Positions 1 to 7,694 of a stretch of 64,000 bases of DNA are shown here, in pieces. The first letter of the stretch is position 1. Every line of letters starts with the position of its first letter. The stretch comes from Paenibacillus pasadenensis DSM 19293 (GTDB taxonomy: Bacteria > Bacillota > Bacilli > Paenibacillales > Paenibacillaceae). The stretch spans positions 1-64,000 of the forward strand of contig NZ_KE383852.1 of assembly GCF_000422485.1 (NCBI RefSeq). Reading direction: 5' to 3'. Both the position numbers and the translations under genes were made by a program. The notes beneath the pieces were generated by a model. The model worked only from the letters and a program-made list of their open reading frames with translations, did no database searches and had not been told where the DNA came from.

Positions 1-228
1 GACGCTGCCAGCGCGGGTAATGACGTCGCGCTCGTAGCTGCCGTTGCGGTAGCCCTTGCGCTCGCTGGTGCGCTCGTACGTCTGCGCCGCCAGCTGATCC
101 GTCGCCTGGGCTGTCAGCACCTGATTCAGCACCGTCTCCAACAAGCGGGCCACTCCCGCGTCCCGATCGGTTCCGATAAACAGCTGGTGCAAAATGTCTT
201 GATCTACGGTAATCTGGTATGGAGTCAT
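1..228 (-). CDS. IS256-family transposase, N-terminal part (cut by window edge)
   Basis: The first 76 residues of a mutator/IS256-type DDE transposase are present; the rest, including the catalytic DDE triad, lies beyond position 1. The start (MTPYQITVDQDILHQLF) is followed by a stretch typical of the family N-terminus: a helical segment ending VLNQVLTAQ, then YERTSERKGYRNGSYERD, matching the family pattern YERT...RNGxYxR. The ATG at 226-228 is preceded by AAGGAGAGTGCC. The matching IS terminal inverted repeat lies about 90 bp upstream (319-343), so both the gene start and the element end are visible. Whether the element is intact cannot be judged here. Confidence 0.85.
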   Translation of the reverse strand, partial: MTPYQITVDQDILHQLFIGTDRDAGVARLLETVLNQVLTAQATDQLAAQTYERTSERKGYRNGSYERDVITRAGSV

Positions 229-318
229 GTGTAGGCACTCTCCTTGGAATGTTGGTCTCGACAACTTCCATTCTAACCGAGAGTCCTACCATGGCTTTCC
301 TTTTTATGGTCAGGAGCA

Positions 319-343
319 TTTTACACAATTATATGGACTTAAC
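319..343 (-). mobile_element. terminal inverted repeat of the IS256-family element
   Basis: Read on the minus strand this is GTTAAGTCCATATAATTGTG followed by TAAAA. It closely resembles, from memory, the IS256 terminal repeat (GATAAAGTCCGTATAATTGT...). It sits upstream of the transposase start at 228, as expected for the 5' terminus, so the element spans at least 1-343 and its other end is outside the window. The target duplication cannot be read without that end. Confidence 0.7.
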
Positions 344-367
344 TCCCGTTTCCCCTGCTGCACACCC

Positions 368-441
368 GAGTTACTCGGTTTTTCCGCGCAATTCCCCCGT
401 TCAGCCGCCGATCGCGCCGAGTTGCTCGGTTTTTCCGGGCC
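368..441. repeat. two dispersed copies of the array A 51-bp repeat
   Basis: Two units start with AGTTACTCGG (369) and AGTTGCTCGG (420), each followed by TTTTTCCG, exactly 51 bp apart. This is the period and core of the tandem array at 61905-62341. The second copy loses its right arm (CCGGGCCGTC in place of CCGCGCAACT). They begin 25 bp outside the IS256-type terminus, so the element lies directly next to a repeat cluster. No gene is seen between the IS end and the terminator at 470-518. Confidence 0.8.
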
Positions 442-469
442 GTCGCCGGGACAGCCACGCCGCAACGTC

Positions 470-518
470 AAAAAAGCCGTCAAGCCTCCCGACCGATCCG
501 GTCGGGAGGCTTGACGGC
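470..518 (-). terminator. intrinsic terminator of the M32 carboxypeptidase gene
   Basis: A perfect stem of about 18 bp (GCCGTCAAGCCTCCCGACC pairs with 500-518) is followed on the minus strand by a run of six T. It lies 17 bp beyond the stop codon of the carboxypeptidase gene. Confidence 0.9.
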
Positions 519-534
519 TGCGGCGCTTCGGCGC

Positions 535-2070
535 CTACAGCTTATAGATATCGGTGTACTTCGTCCGCAGGTACTGGACCAGATGGGACGAGTCAAGCGG
601 CTTGCCCGTCGCGCCGAGGATGATCTCCTTGGGCGTGCGCAAGCGGCCGTGGCGGTGCACATGCTCGGTCAGCCAGCCGCGGATCGGCGCCAGCTCGCCC
701 TTGGCGACCAGCTCCTCCATGTTCGGCAGGGCGGTCTTCATCGCGTCCGCCAGCTGCGCCGAGTAGATGTTGCCGAGCGAGTAGGACGGGAAGTAGCCGA
801 ACAGGCCGGCGCTCCAATGCACGTCCTGCATGACGCCGTCGGCGTCGCTCGGCGGCGTGATGCCGAGGTACTCGCGGTACTTGTCGTTCCAGATCGCCGG
901 CAGATCGGCCGCCTTGGCGCCTTCGTTGAAGATCAGCTTCTCGATCTCGTAGCGGATGATGATGTGCAGGTTGTACGTCAGCTCGTCGGCCTCGATGCGG
1001 ATGAGCGACGGCTGCACCGCGTTCTGCGAGCGGTAGAACGCCTCGGCGTCGACGCCGGCGAGCTGCTCGGGGAACCGGTTCTGCAGATCGGGGAAGTACC
1101 GCTGCCAGAACGGGCGGCTGCGGCCGACGATGTTTTCCCAGAAGCGCGACTGCGACTCATGGATGCCCATCGACGTGCCGTGGCACAGCGACGTGCCGGC
1201 GAGCTCCGGCGATATGTTCTGCTCGTAAAGGGCATGTCCCGCCTCGTGGATCGTGCCGAACAGCGCGCTCGTCACGTCCTCCGGCAAATAGCGCGTCGTG
1301 ACGCGCACGTCGCCGAGATTGAACGTCGTCTGGAACGGATGGGCGCTCTCGTCGATGCGGCCGCCTTCAAAGTCGTATCCGACCTGCCCGAGCATGTAGC
1401 GGCTGAACTCCTTTTGCCGCTCCTTGTCGAACAGGCCCTCGAGGAAGGCGCGGTCCGGACGGTTCGGCGAGGCGGCGATCGCAGCCGCGAGCGGCACGAG
1501 CTGGCCGCGCAGCGAGGTGAAGATCTCGTCGAGCTCCTGGACGGTCATGTCCGGCTCGTAATCGTCCAGCAGCGTGTCGTAGCGGGTCGCCTTCGGCCCC
1601 CACAGGTCGATGAACTGGTTCGTGTAGCCGATGACCCGCTCCAGGTAGCCCTGGAACGCCGGGAAATCGTTGTCCTTGCGCGCCTGCTCCCAGGCGGATT
1701 CCGACTGCGACGCCAGCACGACATACTCCTCGTACAGCTTGGGCGGAATCTTCACGCTGCGATCGTACGAGCGGCGCGTCTCGGAGACGAGCTTGCGGTC
1801 GATCTCGCCGAGCGCCGCCTGCGCTTCCTTCTCCTCCAGCTGCTCGAGCAGCTCGCCCATGCGCGGCGAGGTGGCCAGCTGGAACGCTTCCGCGCCGAGC
1901 ATGCCGAGCACCTCCGCGCGGCCGGCATGGCCCTTGCGCGGAGCGCCTGTCCGGAGATCCCAGCCGATGACGGCCGCAGCCTCCTGATAGCGGACGATCT
2001 TGCGGTCCAGCTCGCGGAATTCGGTCAATGCCTTTTCATAAGCGGTCGCGGCTTCTGCCATGTGCTTCAT
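535..2070 (-). CDS. M32-family metallocarboxypeptidase (carboxypeptidase Taq type)
   Basis: This is a 511-residue cytosolic zinc carboxypeptidase that removes C-terminal amino acids from peptides. The M32 zinc motif HEAGH lies in GTIHEAGHALYEQ, followed by ISPELAGTSLCHGTSMGIHESQSRFWEN, which holds the third ligand Glu (HESQSR) seen throughout the family. Length agrees with Taq carboxypeptidase and B. subtilis YpwA (about 500). The ATG at 2070 follows AGGAAAGGAAG; an in-frame ATG three codons later (MAEAATAYEK) is an alternative. It is monocistronic, with its own terminator at 470-518, and divergent from the HesB-like gene. Confidence 0.93.
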   Translation of the reverse strand: MKHMAEAATAYEKALTEFRELDRKIVRYQEAAAVIGWDLRTGAPRKGHAGRAEVLGMLGAEAFQLATSPRMGELLEQLEEKEAQAALGEIDRKLVSETRRSYDRSVKIPPKLYEEYVVLASQSESAWEQARKDNDFPAFQGYLERVIGYTNQFIDLWGPKATRYDTLLDDYEPDMTVQELDEIFTSLRGQLVPLAAAIAASPNRPDRAFLEGLFDKERQKEFSRYMLGQVGYDFEGGRIDESAHPFQTTFNLGDVRVTTRYLPEDVTSALFGTIHEAGHALYEQNISPELAGTSLCHGTSMGIHESQSRFWENIVGRSRPFWQRYFPDLQNRFPEQLAGVDAEAFYRSQNAVQPSLIRIEADELTYNLHIIIRYEIEKLIFNEGAKAADLPAIWNDKYREYLGITPPSDADGVMQDVHWSAGLFGYFPSYSLGNIYSAQLADAMKTALPNMEELVAKGELAPIRGWLTEHVHRHGRLRTPKEIILGATGKPLDSSHLVQYLRTKYTDIYKL

Positions 2071-2102
2071 CTTCCTTTCCTCTTCGAAGGTCGTCGGTCT
2101 AC

Positions 2103-2132
2103 TTGAATCATAACGGGCACAGCCCGTATAAT
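2103..2132 (+). promoter_or_regulatory. sigma-A-type promoter for the HesB-like/carbonic anhydrase genes
   Basis: TTGAAT and TATAAT are separated by 18 bp, about 60 bp upstream of the start codon at 2193. Confidence 0.6.
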
Positions 2133-2192
2133 CAACGGTAACCGCGCGGGAGCCCGGTCCGGCAGGACTCCCCGCAAAAGGAGGAGATTCGG

Positions 2193-2546
2193 ATGCGCAT
2201 CACAATCCGTCCGGAAGCGGCGGACAAGCTGCGGCCGTATGTCGGCGACGGGCAGGCCATGCTCAAGCTGGTGTACGATACGGAAGGCTGCGGCTGCGTC
2301 GTAAACGGCGTGTCCGCCCTGTATGTCGTGCAGGAGCCGCTCTCCGGAGACGTCCAGGGCGAGGGAGATCCTTATCCGTTCCTGTACGAGGAGCGCTACG
2401 AGGTCTTTTTCGAACCGGAGCTGAAGCTCGGCTACAGCCGGGAGCGCGACGCGTTCATCCTCTCCAGCGACAGCCAGATCTACAACTACGACTTGCGCTT
2501 CTTCCCCCGCGCGCCGCAGTTCCAACCCTCGGAGAAAGGTCGGTAA
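2193..2546 (+). CDS. HesB/IscA-like iron-sulfur biosynthesis family protein (YqkB-like)
   Basis: A 117-residue protein of the HesB-like fold. The conserved segment LKLVYDTEGCGCVVNGVSALYVV, with a Cys-Gly-Cys, is characteristic of the YqkB group, followed by VFFEPELKLGY and a C-terminal beta region. In IscA/HesB relatives such Cys carry an iron-sulfur cluster or iron; the role of the YqkB group is poorly defined, so cluster biogenesis is by family only. The start follows AAAAGGAGGAGATTCGG. It lies 5 bp from the downstream carbonic anhydrase gene and is probably co-transcribed with it. Confidence 0.8.
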   Translation: MRITIRPEAADKLRPYVGDGQAMLKLVYDTEGCGCVVNGVSALYVVQEPLSGDVQGEGDPYPFLYEERYEVFFEPELKLGYSRERDAFILSSDSQIYNYDLRFFPRAPQFQPSEKGR

Positions 2547-2551
2547 CGTCC

Positions 2552-3142
2552 ATGAACAACATCGAGCAGATCCTGTCCTTCAACAAGCAGTTCGTCGAAG
2601 AGAAAAAGTATGAGGAATACCTCACCGACCGCTTCCCCGACAAGAAGATGGTCATCCTCACCTGCATGGATACGCGGCTGACGGAGCTGCTGCCGCGGGC
2701 GATGAACCTGCGCAACGGCGACGCCAAGGTGCTCAAGAACGCCGGCGCGATCGTCACGCAGCCGTTCGGCAACATCATGCGCAGCATCCTGGTGGCGATC
2801 TATGAGCTGCAGGCCGAGGAAGTCGTCATCATCGGACACTACAATTGCGGCATGACCGGCATCGATCCCGAGGCGATCATCGGCAAGATGGTCAGCCGCG
2901 GCGTCTCCCAGACGACGATCCGCACGCTCAAGCATTCCGGCGTCGACTTCCACCGCTGGCTGACCGGCTTCGACAACGTGCGCTCGAGCGTCGAGAAGAG
3001 CGTCGGCATCGTGCGCAACCACCCGCTGCTCCCGTCCGGCATCCCCGTCAGCGGCCTCATCATCGACCCGCAGACCGGCAAGCTCGACCTCGTCACGGAC
3101 GGCCATGAGTTTCTGAAGCAGCCGCCCGCGTCCGAGAACTGA
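2552..3142 (+). CDS. beta-class carbonic anhydrase
   Basis: A 196-residue zinc enzyme that interconverts CO2 and bicarbonate in the cytosol. Zinc ligands and catalytic residues are visible: CMDTRL (Cys then the Asp-Arg dyad, about residue 38) and GHYNCGM (His and Cys, about residues 96-100). The protein is compact, like the small type II beta-carbonic anhydrases of Bacillus (YtiB type). It starts 5 bp after the HesB-like gene and ends at a strong terminator, giving a two-gene operon. Confidence 0.93.
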   Translation: MNNIEQILSFNKQFVEEKKYEEYLTDRFPDKKMVILTCMDTRLTELLPRAMNLRNGDAKVLKNAGAIVTQPFGNIMRSILVAIYELQAEEVVIIGHYNCGMTGIDPEAIIGKMVSRGVSQTTIRTLKHSGVDFHRWLTGFDNVRSSVEKSVGIVRNHPLLPSGIPVSGLIIDPQTGKLDLVTDGHEFLKQPPASEN

Positions 3143-3167
3143 TACTGATTCCTCCCAAGACAACGAA

Positions 3168-3225
3168 AGCGGAAGCGGAACGAAAGCCGAGCTGGCTCGG
3201 CGATCGTTCCGCTTCCGCTTTTTTG
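3168..3225 (+). terminator. intrinsic terminator after the carbonic anhydrase gene
   Basis: AGCGGAAGCGGAACGA pairs with TCGTTCCGCTTCCGCT around an inner GCCGAG/CTCGGC stem, and ends in TTTTTT. Confidence 0.9.
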
Positions 3226-3261
3226 TTCTCCATGGCCCCCCGGGTCCGCGCTGCTCCCGCG

Positions 3262-3801
3262 CTACTCCGGCGATACGCCGGGCCGCCTGCGCTCGATCGA
3301 CTCGCGCCGCGCCAAAATCACTTCGCTGCGGTCGCGCAGGCGATGCCGGTGGACGATCGCCGCCGCCGGCTCGCCGCCGGCGCACCAGCCCGCCTCGAGC
3401 CGAGCGCACTCCTCCCGCGCCGCCTCGAGCAAGGACTCGTCCGCGATCGGCAGCGTCCAGCTGAGATAGGGCAGCGGCTCCCCCGCTTCCAGACGTCCGG
3501 CCGCGTCGTCCAGCTGCGCGAGCAAGGCCGGACCGTCCAGTCCCGCCTGTCCCAGATCCTCGCGCCGCAGCCGCTCCCAGGCGGAGCGCAGCATTTTGCG
3601 GGCGCCCTCCCGGTTGCCGCGGCGCAGATGGTACTGGCCGACCGCGATCTGGATCAGTCCGTGCCACAGCCCGGAGTCGCTCCCGGGATGCTCCTTCCAA
3701 TAATCCTCCAGCAGCTCATGGCATTCGAAGTAGTCCCGCGTGCCGTGAAATTCCGCCAAAAACCGGATGTAGGCATCCGGATAGAACGACATCGTCCGCA
3801 T
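3262..3801 (-). CDS. DUF309 domain-containing protein (YpuF-like)
   Basis: A 179-residue protein with the DUF309 signature near the N-terminus: FHGTRDYFECHELLEDYWKE, followed by LIQIAVGQYHLRRGN. The family forms a helical bundle with conserved Glu/His; its biochemical role is unknown. I chose the ATG at 3801; a GTG immediately upstream (3804) and an internal ATG (MSFYPD) are also possible. The C-terminal 60 residues are rich in Arg and Glu and are not conserved family sequence. It is convergent with the carbonic anhydrase gene and stands alone. Confidence 0.8.
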   Translation of the reverse strand: MRTMSFYPDAYIRFLAEFHGTRDYFECHELLEDYWKEHPGSDSGLWHGLIQIAVGQYHLRRGNREGARKMLRSAWERLRREDLGQAGLDGPALLAQLDDAAGRLEAGEPLPYLSWTLPIADESLLEAAREECARLEAGWCAGGEPAAAIVHRHRLRDRSEVILARRESIERRRPGVSPE

Positions 3802-3945
3802 CACTCGTCCAGCCCTTTCCTATCCTTAAAAACCGCGTTTGCGGGCAAGCTATAAATTAAATGAAACCTGCTTCCCATGATAGACGTATAGGCACCCGAA
3901 CGCAATGTTCGCCACATATTCCACATGGAGGGGACAAATCACCAG

Positions 3946-4380
3946 ATGAAAAAAGGATTTATTTTGATGATCGCCTTCACGGTCATGCTCGCCTTCACCG
4001 GCATCGTCTCCAGCACGGCAGACGCGAAGCGCGGCGGCATCAAATCCCCGCGCCAGGGCTACACCCAAGCGCCGAAAAAATCGACCGACAACGTCCAGCG
4101 CAGCGATGCGAACAAAAATACCGGAGCAGCCGCCGGGACCGGCGCCGCAGCGAAGCCGGGCTTCTTCTCCGGCGGCGGGCTGATGAAGGGCCTCATGATC
4201 GGCGGCCTCGCCGGCATGCTGTTCGGCGGCATGTTCGGCGGCATGGGCTTCATGGGCGAGATCCTCGGCCTGATGGTCAATCTGCTTGCGCTCTTCGCCC
4301 TCGTCATGGTCGTCGTCGCGCTCTTCACCTACGTCCGCAGGAAGCGCAAGCCGGAGCCGGACACGCGGAGACCGTACTGA
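3946..4380 (+). CDS. small secreted/membrane protein with Gly-rich and transmembrane C-terminal half
   Basis: This protein of about 144 residues begins MKKGFILMIAFTVMLAFTGI, a clear signal peptide ending near TADAKRGG. A Lys/Thr/Ala linker follows, then a Gly/Met-rich segment (MKGLMIGGLAGMLFGGMFGG) and a hydrophobic helix (LMVNLLALFALVMVVVALFTYV) before a basic tail RRKRKPEP. The layout recalls the N-terminal region of Tim44-domain bacterial membrane proteins, but the Tim44 domain itself is absent. An ATG 21 bp upstream is in frame; I prefer 3946 because it gives a canonical signal peptide behind GGAGGGG. It is 4 bp from the next gene, and its function is unknown. Confidence 0.7.
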   Translation: MKKGFILMIAFTVMLAFTGIVSSTADAKRGGIKSPRQGYTQAPKKSTDNVQRSDANKNTGAAAGTGAAAKPGFFSGGGLMKGLMIGGLAGMLFGGMFGGMGFMGEILGLMVNLLALFALVMVVVALFTYVRRKRKPEPDTRRPY

Positions 4381-4384
4381 TCCG

Positions 4385-4663
4385 ATGCGGCTTTCGATGG
4401 ATGAGATCATCAATGCCGTCTGCCTGAGCGAGTCGGCCCGCCGCGGCATCCAGCCCGGCGCGATCGAGGTCCAGCTCAGCTGGGAAGAAGAATACGGCTT
4501 CACGGCGGAGGTATGGATCGCCGACCGCTCCCATTACCTCGTCGAGGCCAACCTCAAGGAAGCGATCGAGCAATACGTATTCAAGGAATACGGCCGCAGG
4601 ATCTACCGCTCCCAGATTACGCTGGACGCGGACGAAGAGTTCTGGGCGGACATCGCCGAATAA
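4385..4663 (+). CDS. DUF2653 (YxcD-like) family protein
   Basis: A 92-residue acidic cytosolic protein. The pattern MDEIINAVCLSESARRGIQP, VEVQLSWEEEYGFTAEVW and AIEQYVFKEYGR matches what I recall of the YxcD/DUF2653 family, which has no known function. The ATG at 4385 lies 4 bp after the preceding stop, with only a weak Shine-Dalgarno, suggesting translational coupling. A terminator follows directly. Confidence 0.7.
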   Translation: MRLSMDEIINAVCLSESARRGIQPGAIEVQLSWEEEYGFTAEVWIADRSHYLVEANLKEAIEQYVFKEYGRRIYRSQITLDADEEFWADIAE

Positions 4664-4677
4664 GCAGCAAAGACGCA

Positions 4678-4718
4678 AAGGGACGAAGCTGAGCCGCGCT
4701 CAGCCTCGTCCCTTTTTC
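4678..4718 (+). terminator. intrinsic terminator after the YxcD-like gene
   Basis: AAGGGACGAAGCTGAGC pairs with GCTCAGCCTCGTCCCTT (one mismatch) and is followed by TTTCG with a short T-run. It may also stop transcription arriving from the ketosynthase gene. Confidence 0.75.
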
Positions 4719-4759
4719 GTTGCCCGGCGCTCGGGAAGAGGCCGGGCTGCGCGGCAGGC

Positions 4760-5995
4760 TCATCGTGTGCGGAAAGCAAGCGTCGCGTTGATGCCGCCGA
4801 AGCCGTACGAATTGGACAGCGCCGCGCCGAGCCGCGCCTCGCGTCCGGCGCCAGTCACGAGATCGAAGTCCGCCGCCTCGTCGTCCGGCTCCTCGAGATT
4901 GGCGGTCGGCGGCAGCCAGCCGCGCGACAGCGCCAGCGTCGTGATCGCCGCCTCGATCGCGCCGGACGCGCCGAGCGGATGGCCGTACAGCCCTTTCGTC
5001 CCGCTCACGGCGACCGGGCGGCTGCCGAACACGCTGCGGATGACCCGCGACTCCGTGCCGTCGTTGAGCGGCGTCGAGGAGCCGTGCGCGTTGATGTAGC
5101 CGACCTCCTCCTGCAGCATGTCCGCATCCGCCAGCGCGAGCCGCATCGCCCGCTGCGCCTGCGTGCCGCAAGGCAGCGGCGCGCTCATATGATGCGCGTC
5201 GTTGCTGACGCCGAAGCCGCTCAGCTCGGCGAGCACCCGCGCGCCGCGCGCCCTGGCGTGGCCCTCCTCCTCGATGACGAGCACCGCCGCGCCTTCGCCC
5301 ATGACGAAGCCGTCGCGCCGGCGGTCGAACGGCCGGCTCGCCGCGGCCGGCTCCTCGTTGCGCGTCGACATCGCCCGCAGCAGGTCGAATGCGCCGAACG
5401 ACAGCGGCGAGAGCGGCGCTTCCGAGCCGCCGGCCAGCATCGTGTCGGCCTCGCCGCGGCGGATCGCCTGCAGCGCCCGCCCGATGGCGACCGCGCCGGA
5501 GGCGCAGCTCATGGCATTCGTCTCGTTCGGCCCCGTGAAGCCGAATTCCATCGCCATATTGCAGGAGGCCGCTCCGCCGAATACCGAGAAGCCGAGCGTC
5601 GGCGAGACGCTGCGATAGCCGCCGTTCATGAACTGCCCGCATTGCTCCTCCGCGTAGGCGATGCCGCCGAGCGCGCTGCCCATGAAGACGCCGGCGCGAT
5701 CGGAATCGACCGCAGCCGGATCGAGTCCGGCATGCTGGAGCGCCATCCGCCCCGATGCGATCGCCAGCTGCGAGTAGCGGTCGGTGCGATGCGCCCGTTT
5801 CCGATCCATGTAGTCGCCCGCGTCGAAGCCGCGGATCTGCGCGGCGATCCGGCTGCGCAGCCCTTCCGGCGCGAACCGGTCGATCGCTCCAATCGCGCTT
5901 TCTCCTTTTCGCAGCCCTTCCCAAAGTCCTTCCGCGCCGATGCCGATCGGCGTCACGCAGCCGATGCCGGTAATGACCGCCCTCCGCTCGCCCAT
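4760..5995 (-). CDS. beta-ketoacyl-ACP synthase family protein (FabF-like ketosynthase)
   Basis: A 411-residue decarboxylating condensing enzyme that extends acyl chains on an acyl carrier protein. The KAS II triad is complete: Cys164 in AMSCASGAVAIG, His304 in INAHGSSTPLND and His339 in LYGHPLGASG; the C-terminal glycine loop is SYGFGGINA. The start at 5995 (MGERRAVITG) follows AAAGGGAGG and lies 1 bp past the SRPBCC stop. The position as last gene of a four-gene operon with cyclase-like, oxidoreductase and methyltransferase genes points to a specialised polyketide or fatty-acid-derived product rather than housekeeping FabF. No chain-length factor or carrier protein is adjacent. Confidence 0.9.
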   Translation of the reverse strand: MGERRAVITGIGCVTPIGIGAEGLWEGLRKGESAIGAIDRFAPEGLRSRIAAQIRGFDAGDYMDRKRAHRTDRYSQLAIASGRMALQHAGLDPAAVDSDRAGVFMGSALGGIAYAEEQCGQFMNGGYRSVSPTLGFSVFGGAASCNMAMEFGFTGPNETNAMSCASGAVAIGRALQAIRRGEADTMLAGGSEAPLSPLSFGAFDLLRAMSTRNEEPAAASRPFDRRRDGFVMGEGAAVLVIEEEGHARARGARVLAELSGFGVSNDAHHMSAPLPCGTQAQRAMRLALADADMLQEEVGYINAHGSSTPLNDGTESRVIRSVFGSRPVAVSGTKGLYGHPLGASGAIEAAITTLALSRGWLPPTANLEEPDDEAADFDLVTGAGREARLGAALSNSYGFGGINATLAFRTR

Positions 5996-5996
5996 T

Positions 5997-6455
5997 CTAG
6001 TCGCCTCCCTTTCCATTTTCGGCCGCCGCCTTCAGCCCGAGCAGCGTGCGCTCCGCGATCGCATGCACGAAGCCCGGACCGATGATGCCGCTCGCCGCCA
6101 GCCGGCCGACCGGCGGCCGCTTCCATTCATGCACGATGACCGCCCGGCTGCCGCCTGCATGCGGTTCGACGATCCATTCCACGTCCATGCCGGACGTGAC
6201 GCCTTCGATATGGCGGTAGACGATCCGGCCCCGCTCCGGCTCCAGCCGCATCTCGCTCACCCACCAGACCGGCCAGCGCAGCGCGCCGAACGGACGGTAC
6301 GCCTTCATCTCCACGATCCCGTCCCCGGCCTCGCCGGAGCGGAACGTCACCGATCGATAATGCTTCAGATGCCCCGGCCACCGCTCCACATCGCTGGCGA
6401 GGCGGAACACCCGCTCCGGCGACGCCTGCATCGCCGTTTCATTGTAGGTACGCAT
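5997..6455 (-). CDS. SRPBCC/START-like protein, polyketide cyclase-dehydrase type
   Basis: This 152-residue protein begins MRTYNETAMQASPERVFRLA, the usual opening of the SRPBCC helix-grip fold, followed by VERWPGHLKHYRSV and an antiparallel beta region (IVEMKAYRPFGALRWPVWW, RIVYRHIEGV). Members bind hydrophobic ligands; next to ketosynthases they act as aromatase/cyclases. Here that role is inferred from context only. It lies between the FAD oxidoreductase gene (51 bp upstream) and the ketosynthase (1 bp downstream). Confidence 0.8.
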   Translation of the reverse strand: MRTYNETAMQASPERVFRLASDVERWPGHLKHYRSVTFRSGEAGDGIVEMKAYRPFGALRWPVWWVSEMRLEPERGRIVYRHIEGVTSGMDVEWIVEPHAGGSRAVIVHEWKRPPVGRLAASGIIGPGFVHAIAERTLLGLKAAAENGKGGD

Positions 6456-6506
6456 CGCATGCCGCCTTCTTTCTATAAAATATCTGTCAAATCTCCATCC
6501 GCTGCT

Positions 6507-7694
6507 TCAGCGTAAACGCGGCAAGCCGGGTCCGGCGCCTCTCGGGCAATCCCCGATGCGCGCAGCGAGAAGCGAAGCCGATCCGCTCCAGCGGATGCCG
6601 GCCAGCGCCGCGCGGAACAGCCTCGGCCGGGAAGCGCCGTATTCGACCAGCCGCTGCAGCGCCGCTCCCGGCCCGAATTCTCGCTGCAGCCGCCTCTCGT
6701 ACGCCTGCAGCGCCTGCGCTCCGTCGGATCGCCGGGCAGCCGCGAGCGCCGCGGCGGCAAGCTCCGCTCCGCGCAGCGCGCGGAACAGGCCCTGGCCGGT
6801 GAGCGGGTCGTAATAGCCCGCCGCGTCGCCGACGAGCAGCACTCGCCCGGAGCGGACCGCCCGCACCGGCGCGTCGAACGGGCCGCAAGCGAGCGTCTCT
6901 CCGCTCGCCTGCGCCGAGGCCGTCCTGGCGGCCAGCGACGGCGATGCGCGCAGGGCGCTCAGCAGCGCCTCCTGCCCGTTCCTCAGCGCGGCGGCGGAGG
7001 CGGCCGCCGTCCTCGCAGGCAGCACGAGCGTGGCGTTGGCTTCTCCGCCGGACAGCGGCGCGATGCCGATCAGGACGCCCGGCTGCGCATGCAGCTCGAC
7101 GAGCGGCCGCAGCTCCGCCAAGCCGCCGATGCGCCCGGTCAAGGCGACCTTGCGCAGCGGTCCGGGCGGCGCCGACAAGCCCGCCGAGCGCGCGACGGCG
7201 GAGCGGATGCCGTCCGCGCCGACGACGTAGCGGGCGGCAAGCGTGACGGGCCGGCCCTCGCGGATCGCCGCCGCCCGGCAGCCGCTTCCGTCCTGGCGCA
7301 CCTCCTTTACCCGGCACTCCGGCAGCAGGCTCGCTCCGGCCCGCATCGCCTGCTCCAGCAGCCAGCCGTCCAGCCGCTCCCGGCGGCAGCTCCAGCCTCC
7401 CGCGCCGTCCGGATAACGAGCCTCCAGCCGCGCCGTCCCGCTATGGATCGTCCATCCGTCCAGCGGATGAAGCTCGTCCAGCAGCTCGCTCCATGCCGGA
7501 GCGCCCGCCGCGCCTCCGTCCCGCGCGAGCCGCTGCAGCGCTGCCGCCGCTCCGGGATTGAGCGACTCGCCGCATGGCTTGCGCCGCGGATGCCGCCCGG
7601 CGTCGGCGATCGCCACGCTCAGGCCGAGGCGCGCGAGCCGCCACGCGAGCGCGCTGCCGGCCGGCCCTCCGCCGCAGACGAGCACGTCAAGCAT
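6507..7694 (-). CDS. FAD-dependent oxidoreductase/monooxygenase (geranylgeranyl-reductase-like)
   Basis: A 395-residue flavoprotein with the three class A hydroxylase motifs: dinucleotide loop VCGGGPAGSALAWRLA at the N-terminus, VVGADGIRSAVAR in the middle (DG motif), and VLLVGDAAGYYDPLTGQGLF (GD motif) near residue 285. RRKPCGESL near residue 40 resembles the geranylgeranyl reductase subgroup. It probably oxidises or reduces the polyketide-like intermediate of this operon; the substrate is unknown. The ATG at 7694 overlaps the end of the methyltransferase gene by 8 bp, a translational coupling. Confidence 0.85.
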   Translation of the reverse strand: MLDVLVCGGGPAGSALAWRLARLGLSVAIADAGRHPRRKPCGESLNPGAAAALQRLARDGGAAGAPAWSELLDELHPLDGWTIHSGTARLEARYPDGAGGWSCRRERLDGWLLEQAMRAGASLLPECRVKEVRQDGSGCRAAAIREGRPVTLAARYVVGADGIRSAVARSAGLSAPPGPLRKVALTGRIGGLAELRPLVELHAQPGVLIGIAPLSGGEANATLVLPARTAAASAAALRNGQEALLSALRASPSLAARTASAQASGETLACGPFDAPVRAVRSGRVLLVGDAAGYYDPLTGQGLFRALRGAELAAAALAAARRSDGAQALQAYERRLQREFGPGAALQRLVEYGASRPRLFRAALAGIRWSGSASLLAARIGDCPRGAGPGLPRLR

